Shown: one piece after another, positions 53,548-60,215 of the stretch
Position numbering within the stretch: the first letter of the stretch is position 1
How the letters are laid out: the number at the start of each line of letters is the position of its first letter
Assembly (NCBI GenBank): GCA_021849425.1
Contig: JAJZSY010000007.1
Location: 1-64,000 of the forward strand
Length of the DNA: 64,000 nucleotides
Direction: 5' to 3'
DNA from: Pseudomonadota bacterium
GTDB lineage: Bacteria > Pseudomonadota > Alphaproteobacteria > Acetobacterales > Acetobacteraceae
The notes under the pieces: model-generated
Seen by the model: the letters and a program-made list of their open reading frames with translations, nothing else
Told to the model about the DNA's origin: nothing
The model's database searches: none
Made by a program: the position numbers and the translations under genes

Positions 53548-54308
53548 GCCGGCAGCACCGAGGCGACGAGGAGCTGGGTGTATTCGTGCTGCGGATCGTC
53601 CAGCACCTGGTCGGCGAGGCCGGTTTCGACGATGCGGCCCTGGCGCATCACCACGATGCGGTCGGCCAGCAGCCGGGCGACGCCGATATCGTGGGTGACG
53701 AGCAGCACGGCGACGCCGAGCCGGCGCACCAGCCCGCGCACGAGATCGAGAATGCGGGCCTGCACCGAGACGTCGAGCCCGCCGGTCGGCTCGTCCATGA
53801 ACACCAGCTCGGGTTCGGTGACGAGGGTGGCGGCGATCTGCAGGCGCTGGAGCATGCCGCCGGAGAAGCCGCGCGGCAGTTCGTCGATCCGGGCGGGATC
53901 GATCTCGACGGTTTCGAGCCAGCGCGCGGCGGCGGCGCGGATGGCGCCGTAGTTGCGCGCCCCGGCGACCATCAGCCGCTCGCCGATATTCCCGCCTGCC
54001 GAGACGTTCATGCGCAGGGCAAGGCGCGGCTCCTGCGCCACGAAGCCCCAGCGGCGGCGTTGCAGGTCGAGCAGCGCGGCCTCGCCGCCGGCGGCGATCG
54101 GCGCGAGGCCGGCGCCGCTGTCGTACATGACGCGGCCCGCATCCGGCGCGAGCCGCCCGCTCATGACGTTGAGCAGGGTGGACTTGCCCGAGCCGCTCTC
54201 GCCGACGATGGCGACGATCTCGCGCCGGCCGATCGCGAGGGAGACATCCTCCAGCGCCGCCACCGCGCCGAAGCGCCTTGTGACGCGCTCCGCCGCCATC
54301 AGCGTCAT
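53544..54308 (-). CDS. phnK: C-P lyase ABC-type subunit PhnK
   Basis: The 254-residue protein resembles dipeptide-type ATPases: Walker A VGESGSGKSTLLN near 35, GFVAQEPRLALRMNVSAGGNIGERLM, FSGGMLQRLQIA and LVFMDEPTGGLDVS. It binds the PhnGHIJ core. It overlaps phnJ by 4 bases. Confidence 0.93.
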   Translation of the reverse strand: MTLMAAERVTRRFGAVAALEDVSLAIGRREIVAIVGESGSGKSTLLNVMSGRLAPDAGRVMYDSGAGLAPIAAGGEAALLDLQRRRWGFVAQEPRLALRMNVSAGGNIGERLMVAGARNYGAIRAAAARWLETVEIDPARIDELPRGFSGGMLQRLQIAATLVTEPELVFMDEPTGGLDVSVQARILDLVRGLVRRLGVAVLLVTHDIGVARLLADRIVVMRQGRIVETGLADQVLDDPQHEYTQLLVASVLPA

Positions 54309-55141
54309 GCGCCGGTCTCCTCGCGGCGGGAGTCGCAGCTGTCGGTATCCGAGCAGATGAAGCGGCGCCGGCCGGTGTCATCGGCGATCAGCTCGTCGAG
54401 ATAGGTGTCCGCCGCGCCGCAGAGAGCGCAGGCAGCATCGGCGCGATGCGGGTCGAACGGATGGTCCTCGAAATCGAGCGGGCGGACTTCGGTGTAGGGC
54501 GGCAGGGCGTAGAGCCGCTTCTCGCGCCCGGCGCCGAAGAGTTGCAGGGCGGGGTTCATGTGCAGTTTCGGATTGTCGTAGGCGGGGATCGGCGAGGGCG
54601 ACATCAGGTAGCGGCCATTGACCATCACCGGATAGTCGTAGGCCAGCGCAACCCGGCCGTGCCGCGCGATATCCTCGTAGAGCCGCACATGCATGGCGCC
54701 GTAATCGGCCAGCGCGTGCATCCGCGCCGCGTCGGCGCGCGAGGGGGTGAGGCGGTAGAGCGGCTCGGGGATCGGCACCTGATAGACGATGATCTGCCCG
54801 GCGCGCAGCGCGGTTTCGGGAATCCGGTGGCGGGTCTGGATCACCGAGGCCTCCGGCGTGCGCGTGGTCGTGCGGATGGAGCTGGTGCGGGCGAAGAAGC
54901 GGCGGATCGAGACGGCGTTGGTGGTGTCGTCCGCCCCCTGGTCGATCACCTTCAGCACGTCGTCGGGGCCGAGGATCGCGGCGGTGACCTGGATGCCGCC
55001 GGTGCCCCAGCCATAGGGCAGCGGCATCTCGCGGCTGGCGAAGGGGATCTGGTGGCCCGGAATCGCCACCGCCTTGAGGATGGCGCGGCGGATCATCCGC
55101 TTGGTGTGTTCGTCGAGATAGGCGAAGTTATAGAGTTGCAT
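54305..55141 (-). CDS. phnJ: C-P lyase radical-SAM subunit PhnJ
   Basis: PhnJ breaks the carbon-phosphorus bond. The 278-residue protein has the four-cysteine pattern C238-x2-C241-x21-C263-x5-C269, with the same spacing as in E. coli. The conserved YNFAYLDEHTKRMIRRAILKA N-terminus and PLPYGWGTGGIQ are also present. It overlaps phnI by 14 bases and phnK by 4. Confidence 0.97.
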   Translation of the reverse strand: MQLYNFAYLDEHTKRMIRRAILKAVAIPGHQIPFASREMPLPYGWGTGGIQVTAAILGPDDVLKVIDQGADDTTNAVSIRRFFARTSSIRTTTRTPEASVIQTRHRIPETALRAGQIIVYQVPIPEPLYRLTPSRADAARMHALADYGAMHVRLYEDIARHGRVALAYDYPVMVNGRYLMSPSPIPAYDNPKLHMNPALQLFGAGREKRLYALPPYTEVRPLDFEDHPFDPHRADAACALCGAADTYLDELIADDTGRRRFICSDTDSCDSRREETGA

Positions 55142-56234
55142 CGTCGTCTCCCGCGGCGGCGCGCAGGGCGCGGATGGTTTCCAGCTCGCTCTGGAAATCG
55201 ACGTGGTGCGGCAGCTTGAGATGCTCGACGAAGCCGGTCGCCTCGATATTGTCGCAATGCGACAGCACGAATTCGACCTGCTGCGCCGGGGCGGTGACGT
55301 CCTCGCCCAGCTCGCCGGCGCGCATCGCCCGGTCGACCAGCGCCATCGCGATCGCCTTGCGGTCGGCATGGCCGAAACAGAGCCCGTAGCCGCGGGTGAA
55401 CTGCGCCGGCACGTTGCGGCTGCCGGCGAACTGGTTGACCATTTCGCATTCGGTGAGCGTGATCTCGCCGATCTCGATCGCGAAGCCGAGTTCGGGCGGG
55501 ACGAGGCTGACCGCGACTTCGCCCACCCGCAGCTCGCCGACGAAGGGGTGGTTGTTGCCGTAGCCGCGCTGGGTGGAATAGCCGAGCGCGAGCAGGAAGC
55601 CTTCGTCGCCGCGCGCCAGCGCCTGGAGCCGCAAGGGGCGCGGGGCGGGAAAGCCGAGTGGCGCGGTGGTCAGATCGGCCGCCGCCGGCGCGGGATCGCC
55701 ATCCGGCTCGATCAGCGCATCGGCGCCGAGCATCGCCATGACCCGTGGCAGGGCGGCGGGCGGGGGCGGTTCGGCTGGCGCGGGTTCGCCTGGCGGGGGT
55801 TCGGGTGGCGCGGGTTCGGGTGCTGCGGGGCCGGTGGCATCGGGGTCGAGCAGGCGGTGGGTGTAGTCCATTGTCGGGCCGAGCCGCTGGCCGCCGGGGA
55901 GATCCTTGAAGACCGCCGAAATCCGCCGCTTCGCCCGCATCGCCCCGGTATCGACCGGCTCGGAATCGACGAGGCGCGGCAGTGTCGCGCGGTAGGCCCG
56001 CAGCAGGAACGCGGCCTCGATCAGGTCGCCCTGGGCCTGGCGGATCGCCCGCGCGGCGAGCGCTCGGTCGTAGAGCGCGCCCTCCGCCATCACCCGGTCG
56101 ACCGCGCGGCCGAGCTGTTCAGAAATTTGCGCCGGGGTGATTTCCGGCAGCGCCGGATCGCCGCGCCGCTCTTCCGCCATCCAGCGATGGGCGGCGTCGA
56201 TCGCCTGTTCGCCGCCCTTGACCGCGACATACAT
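55128..56234 (-). CDS. phnI: C-P lyase core subunit PhnI with Pro/Glu-rich insert
   Basis: PhnI is a nucleosidase-like core subunit that joins ribose triphosphate to the phosphonate. The 368-residue protein starts MYVAVKGGEQAIDAAHRW and has RGYGNNHPFVGELRVGE, ETTLTE-like ITLTECEMVNQFAGS and the GYGLCFGHADRKAIAMALVDRA segment. Between about 133 and 162 lies a stretch of repeated Pro/Glu/Ala (for example PAPPEPPPGEPAPAEPPPP) that is not part of the usual fold. It is probably a local repeat expansion in a surface loop. It is 1 base from phnH. Confidence 0.95.
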   Translation of the reverse strand: MYVAVKGGEQAIDAAHRWMAEERRGDPALPEITPAQISEQLGRAVDRVMAEGALYDRALAARAIRQAQGDLIEAAFLLRAYRATLPRLVDSEPVDTGAMRAKRRISAVFKDLPGGQRLGPTMDYTHRLLDPDATGPAAPEPAPPEPPPGEPAPAEPPPPAALPRVMAMLGADALIEPDGDPAPAAADLTTAPLGFPAPRPLRLQALARGDEGFLLALGYSTQRGYGNNHPFVGELRVGEVAVSLVPPELGFAIEIGEITLTECEMVNQFAGSRNVPAQFTRGYGLCFGHADRKAIAMALVDRAMRAGELGEDVTAPAQQVEFVLSHCDNIEATGFVEHLKLPHHVDFQSELETIRALRAAAGDDDATL

Positions 56235-56235
56235 C

Positions 56236-56799
56236 TCAGGCGGGCTCGATGGCGAGGCTGCGCGGCAGGGCGAGCAGCCGGCGCCCGGCGCAGAGCAGCA
56301 CATCGACGCCGCGCGGCACCTGCCGGCGCTGTTCGGCCCAGTCGGCGAGGAAGGATGCGGGCAGCGGCAGGGTCGTCTCGCGCGGGGCGGCGAGTCCCGG
56401 GCCGCTGAGGCGGCAGCGCCGCCCGGAGACGAGATCCGGCAGGTCGAGAATGAGGGTCGCTCCGTGTTCCGGCGCGGTTTCGCTGCCCTGGCGGAGGCTG
56501 GAGAGCGGCGGCGCGCTGCCGGCGAGGCAGAATTCGGCCGTTTCCGGCGTGGTGAAGGGGGCGCCGGTGTGAAAGCCGAGCCAGTGCAGTGCGGGCGCCG
56601 GCAGGTCGGCGGCGAGCGGCGTGGTTGCGTCGGCCAGTGTCAGCAGCACCGCCGCCGCCGCGCTCGACAGGCCGGCGGGCGGGGCGAGGCCATCGGCCAG
56701 GGTGACGGCGCGGCCGGGATCGCCGAACGCGGTGAGCAGGGCGCGGAAACAGGCCTGGGCGTCGAGCGGCGAGGCGAAGCCGGGGGTGAGGGAGGTCAT
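56236..56799 (-). CDS. phnH: C-P lyase core subunit PhnH
   Basis: The 187-residue structural subunit of the PhnGHIJ complex has LTPGFASPLDAQACFRALLTAFGDPGR near the N-terminus, then ALHWLGFHTGAP and GATLILDLPDL. The ATG at 56799 is 8 bases after the phnG stop. Confidence 0.9.
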   Translation of the reverse strand: MTSLTPGFASPLDAQACFRALLTAFGDPGRAVTLADGLAPPAGLSSAAAAVLLTLADATTPLAADLPAPALHWLGFHTGAPFTTPETAEFCLAGSAPPLSSLRQGSETAPEHGATLILDLPDLVSGRRCRLSGPGLAAPRETTLPLPASFLADWAEQRRQVPRGVDVLLCAGRRLLALPRSLAIEPA

Positions 56800-56806
56800 C
56801 GGGGCC

Positions 56807-57253
56807 TCATCGCATCGTCGCGAGGGTGAAGAAGCGGACTTCGGTGCCGGCGGCCCTGGCTTCGTCCGCCGCGCGGCGCGTCGCCTCGGCCGCGGCGAGC
56901 GGCGCGAGCACCGCCGCGTGCAGCGATGCGTGGCGCGCCGCATTTTGCAGCGCGGCGTCGAGCCGGGCGATCAGCTCGGCCAGCGCGCCGTCGCGCCCGG
57001 CGACGTAGCCGTGGCCGACGAACCCGTCCTCATCGCGGATCGAGCAGCGGGCGATCGTCATTTCGCCGAGATTGAAGGCGGCGCCACCGCCGCCGGCGCG
57101 GCCGCGCACCATCGACATGCCGATTTCCGGGCCACGCAGCCGGATGAAGCCGGGCAGGGCGGGAGCTTCGGCGAGCAGCGGCTCGATCGCGCCGCGCGGG
57201 GCGCGGGCGAGGAGGCCGAGCCAGGCGGGGCGAGCTGGCGAGGGCGCGTTCAT
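56807..57253 (-). CDS. phnG: C-P lyase core subunit PhnG
   Basis: The 148-residue subunit is first in the phn operon. The conserved LRGPEIGMSMVRGRAGGGG and AAFNLGEMTIARCSIR segments are visible, followed by VGHGYVAGRD. An operator-like HutC consensus lies 3-17 bases upstream of the ATG, over the ribosome-binding region, so repression could act at transcription start or just downstream. Confidence 0.93.
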   Translation of the reverse strand: MNAPSPARPAWLGLLARAPRGAIEPLLAEAPALPGFIRLRGPEIGMSMVRGRAGGGGAAFNLGEMTIARCSIRDEDGFVGHGYVAGRDGALAELIARLDAALQNAARHASLHAAVLAPLAAAEATRRAADEARAAGTEVRFFTLATMR

Positions 57254-57255
57254 GA

Positions 57256-57270
57256 TATAGATGTCTATAC
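57256..57270. promoter_or_regulatory. probable PhnF operator of the phn operon
   Basis: TATAGA-TG-TCTATA (57256-57269) is a perfect inverted repeat. Within it GTCTATAC (57263-57270), or GTATAGAC on the other strand, matches the HutC-family consensus GTnTAnAC and the core of the described PhnF site TGGTATAGACCA. Confidence 0.7.
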
Positions 57271-57286
57271 GAATTTGAGGCTTTGG

Positions 57287-57317
57287 AAAAGGCGCGCCGG
57301 GGGATGTCCGGCGCGCC
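57287..57317 (-). terminator. terminator of the MFS gene
   Basis: GGCGCGCCGG (57291-57300) pairs with CCGGCGCGCC (57308-57317) over a 7-base loop, followed on the minus strand by TTTTCC. It lies between the MFS stop and the phn operator. Confidence 0.8.
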
Positions 57318-57325
57318 CCGATGGG

Positions 57326-58702
57326 TCAGGCGGTTTGCGGGTGGGCGACCGCGTCGAGATCGTCGTTGTTGATCTCTTCGAGGGAGACGCCGGCGGTTTC
57401 CGGCACCAGCAGCCGGGTGAGCACCGCGCCGAGGAGGGCGACGATCGCGAGCAGGGCGATCACGCCGACTTCGCCGAGGCGGGTGAACAGCAGCGGGAAC
57501 AGGAAGGCGCTGATCGACGCGCCGGTGCGCCCGCCGATGACGGTGATCGCCTGGCCGAAGGTGCGCACCCTGGTGGGGCTGAGTTCGACGCCGAGAATGC
57601 CGGCGCCGCTCACCGTTGCCGGACCGTTGATCGCGACCGTGTAGAGCCCGTAGACGATCAGGCCGAGCAGTGGCAGCGAGGCGAGGTTCTGCTTGAGCAC
57701 GGCGAAGAGCACCAGCATCGCCGCGGCGCCGACGAAGCCCCAGACCTGCAAGGGCTTGCGGCCCACCCGGTCGAGCACGCGGAAGGCGTAGAACAGCGCG
57801 CTCGGGATGCCGAAGGCCGCCTGCATCACCAGGCTGAACTCGATCGGTCCCATGCCGAGGCTCTTGGCGATCAGCGAGGGGCCGAACAGGATGCCGGAAT
57901 AGATCACGATGTCGAACACCAGCCAGAGCAGGGCGGCGGAGAGGATTACCCGCGCATGGGCGGCGAAGACCTGGCCGAAGGGGCGGCTGTCGGCCGCGGG
58001 GGCGCGGACGGTCTGCCCGCTGATCTGGCGGATGACATCGACCGCAGCCCCGGGGTCGGCGGCGAGGCGGGCGAGGTAGCGGGCGGTTTCGGGCATCGCG
58101 CGGCGGAGATAGAGCACCGAGAAGGCGGGGATTGCGCCGGCGGCGAGAACGAGGCGCCATTGCAGGTCGTGCGAGACGCCGAGCCCGGCGAGCAGCAGGT
58201 TGAGCAGGCCGGCGACGAAGGCGCCGAGCGGCCACATCACCGCGAAGCCGACGCCGATGGAGCGGCCGCGATCGGCGCGGTTGGCGTGTTCGGCCATGAT
58301 GGTGGGCGAGAGAACGTAGTCGGCGCCGATGCCGATGCCGAGCACGAAGCGGATGGCGATCAGCCAGGTGAGGTCGGGGGCGAAGGCCTGGGCCACGGCC
58401 ATGACGCCCATCAGCAGCACGTCGAGCCCGTAGAAGCGTTTGCGGCCGTTCTGGCCGAGCAGGCCGAAGATCAGCGCGCCGACCGCGGCCCCCACCAGGG
58501 CGGAGGCGGCGAGCATGGCGGCTTCGAGGCCGCCCATTTTCGCGATGCCGAAGGAGCCGAGCACCAGCGGCAGGACGATGCCGATCGAGGAGAGGTCGTA
58601 CCCGTCGCAGAAGACCCCGAGGCCCGTTGTCACGATCGCTCGCCAGTGGAACGACTTGAAGCGCTCCTCGTCGAGCGAGGAAAAACTGGTCGCCATGGTC
58701 AT
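57326..58702 (-). CDS. MFS transporter, phosphate:H+ symporter-like
   Basis: The 458-residue protein has twelve predicted transmembrane segments and MFS motifs: GLLGQNGRKRFYG (motif A) near 83, then GIGIGADYVLSPTIMAEHANRADRGRSIG, which is close in pattern to the Pho84-type phosphate symporter family, and VLDRVGRKPLQ between helices 8 and 9. The N-terminal VFCDGYDLSSIGIVLP also fits that family. GGGAG lies before the ATG. A HutC-consensus site lies 24-35 bases upstream. It could carry phosphate, an organophosphate or a phosphonate. Confidence 0.8.
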   Translation of the reverse strand: MTMATSFSSLDEERFKSFHWRAIVTTGLGVFCDGYDLSSIGIVLPLVLGSFGIAKMGGLEAAMLAASALVGAAVGALIFGLLGQNGRKRFYGLDVLLMGVMAVAQAFAPDLTWLIAIRFVLGIGIGADYVLSPTIMAEHANRADRGRSIGVGFAVMWPLGAFVAGLLNLLLAGLGVSHDLQWRLVLAAGAIPAFSVLYLRRAMPETARYLARLAADPGAAVDVIRQISGQTVRAPAADSRPFGQVFAAHARVILSAALLWLVFDIVIYSGILFGPSLIAKSLGMGPIEFSLVMQAAFGIPSALFYAFRVLDRVGRKPLQVWGFVGAAAMLVLFAVLKQNLASLPLLGLIVYGLYTVAINGPATVSGAGILGVELSPTRVRTFGQAITVIGGRTGASISAFLFPLLFTRLGEVGVIALLAIVALLGAVLTRLLVPETAGVSLEEINNDDLDAVAHPQTA

Positions 58703-58725
58703 GTTCTCCCGTTGAAGTTCGGGAC

Positions 58726-58737
58726 TCGTCTAGACGA
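58726..58737. promoter_or_regulatory. HutC/PhnF-type site upstream of the MFS gene
   Basis: TCGTCTAGACGA is a perfect 12-base palindrome. Its core GTCTAGAC matches GTnTAnAC. It lies in the 113-base gap between the response-regulator-like gene and the MFS gene. ATGACAG (58743-58749), the reverse of the Pho-box half-site CTGTCAT, is next to it. Confidence 0.55.
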
Positions 58738-58815
58738 AGTGCATGACAGCTTTGTGGACCTCGCGGGAAGGATTGATGAAAAGGCGCGTCGGGCCAGGCC
58801 CTTCGGGGTGTGCCG

Positions 58816-59625
58816 TCATGTGCGCGCGGCGTTGTTGCCCGGTGTCCGGGGGTTGCTTTCCGCGAACCGGGCATCGAGCGCGTTCACGAGTTCGTCCCTG
58901 TCGCCGATGAATGCATAGCCGATGCCGTTGAAGCATTTGATGTCGTTCCTGTAGACGCCGAGCCGCTTCAGCTTGGCGCGGATCCGGGACAGCAGGTTGT
59001 CGGCCGACCTGTCGCGTGACGTGCTGTTGTGGTTTGGGGCCCGGCCTCTGACCAGGAGCGAGAGATCCTCACGCGTGACGATTTCGCCGGGATTCTCGAT
59101 GAGGGTTGTCAATGCCATAAATTCATGGGGTGTAAAGTAATTGCTCCATGCCTTTTCCGGAATTCCAGAATTATTTTGAATAATATCCGGCATTGAAAGC
59201 TGAGTCTTGCGCGGCGTTTTACTGGAATTTCTGAAAAATTTCTCGGTTCTTATCCGAAATATTTCCCTTGAATTGACCGAACTCCAATAGTCATCAGCGC
59301 CGAGTCTGAGGACTGAAATTTCAAGCGTACTATCGTGATGATTCGAAATGACAATCACAGGTGTGCTGTTAATTTTCTTGATTTCAACAATACGTGAAAG
59401 TAAATCTATATCTATATGTTCCATGTATAATATATACATATCCACGGCTTGCTTCATAAATTCGCCATTTTCAAAAAATGAATTTGAATATATTGTAAAA
59501 ATTATGTTCAATCCGGAAAGGTTATTTTTAATAGATTCAATATCAATATTTTCAGAATATATGAATATGAATAATCGCTCTTCGGAACCGACAGGCTGTT
59601 TACTCATTGAATATTGTAAAGGCAT
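58816..59625 (-). CDS. OmpR-type DNA-binding protein with degenerate receiver domain
   Basis: The 269-residue protein has an OmpR winged-helix C-terminus (FTPHEFMALTTLIENPGEIVTREDL, about 158-182; then DNLLSRIRAKLKRLGV and FNGIGYAFIG). The N-terminal domain keeps the receiver fold (VIVISN, LGADDYW), but the phospho-acceptor Asp position reads YILYMEH, the conserved Thr is Ser, and the switch Lys is absent (SSVNSREI). It is therefore probably phosphorylation-independent. The 5' half is markedly A+T-rich against the genome, suggesting transfer. ATG at 59625 has GGGAC upstream. Targets unknown; the MFS gene follows on the same strand. Confidence 0.75.
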   Translation of the reverse strand: MPLQYSMSKQPVGSEERLFIFIYSENIDIESIKNNLSGLNIIFTIYSNSFFENGEFMKQAVDMYILYMEHIDIDLLSRIVEIKKINSTPVIVISNHHDSTLEISVLRLGADDYWSSVNSREIFRIRTEKFFRNSSKTPRKTQLSMPDIIQNNSGIPEKAWSNYFTPHEFMALTTLIENPGEIVTREDLSLLVRGRAPNHNSTSRDRSADNLLSRIRAKLKRLGVYRNDIKCFNGIGYAFIGDRDELVNALDARFAESNPRTPGNNAART

Positions 59626-60111
59626 CTTATTGTCCCATTATCAGAACGAAATAATCTATTTCATATCATTATTTATTTGTAACGTCATCGTGAATCAATA
59701 TATATTTCTCTTATGAGATATAATATATTGTTTTTAACTATATTTAAATAAAATAATTCAAAAACAACTTCAAATAAATATTTTAAACATTAGCCTAGCG
59801 CCGTTGTTTTTGATTTCACAGATGGCGTTTGTTCAGTTGGACAAAATGAGTCGTCAAACAACATATTGTATTCAAACGTGAAGATCGGCCCACATGAAGC
59901 CTTGTCGGTTTCATTTGGGCGCGTCGGCGGAGGTAGCAGCCGCGGCCGCGCTGGGCAGGGGCGGATGGCGGCGAGGCGGGGCTGCATTCCTCCCGCCTTC
60001 ATGACGCGCGCCAAGCGGCCGGGGATGTGGTGGATTTCCCACACGCCGATGGCGGCCCGGCGGTGTGGGCCGCGATGCCGCCGGAGGTTACCGGGGTTGG
60101 TGGTTGGCGTT
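59626..60111. other. A+T-rich to G+C-rich intergenic region
   Basis: Bases 59626-59860 are extremely A+T-rich and hold the promoter of the regulator gene and a perfect 11-base inverted repeat TCAAAAACAAC / GTTGTTTTTGA (59758-59768, 59803-59813). Bases 59930-60114 are G+C-rich with coding-like third positions in one plus-strand frame (ending WAAMPPEVTGVGGWR and a TAG), perhaps the tail of a lost gene. No intact gene is evident. Confidence 0.45.
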
Positions 60112-60215
60112 AGAGCGTCATCCGATCAGATAGAGTCATCTGATCGGATAAAGATACTCTGAATATCAATATCATAGAGCACTACATCCGATCCGGATGG
60201 ATCGGAAAGTGCTCT
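60112..60215 (-). repeat. 3'-hairpin repeat element, long copy E
   Basis: Read on the minus strand it starts TAGAGCAC within the MCP stop codon. It has TCCGATCC-ATCC-GGATCGGA, GTAGTGCTCT, the spacer GATATTGATATTCAGAGTAT, then a second hairpin of TCCGATCAGATG pairing with CATCTGATCGGA arms. The design is the same as copy D, and most differences are compensatory or in loops. Confidence 0.85.
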
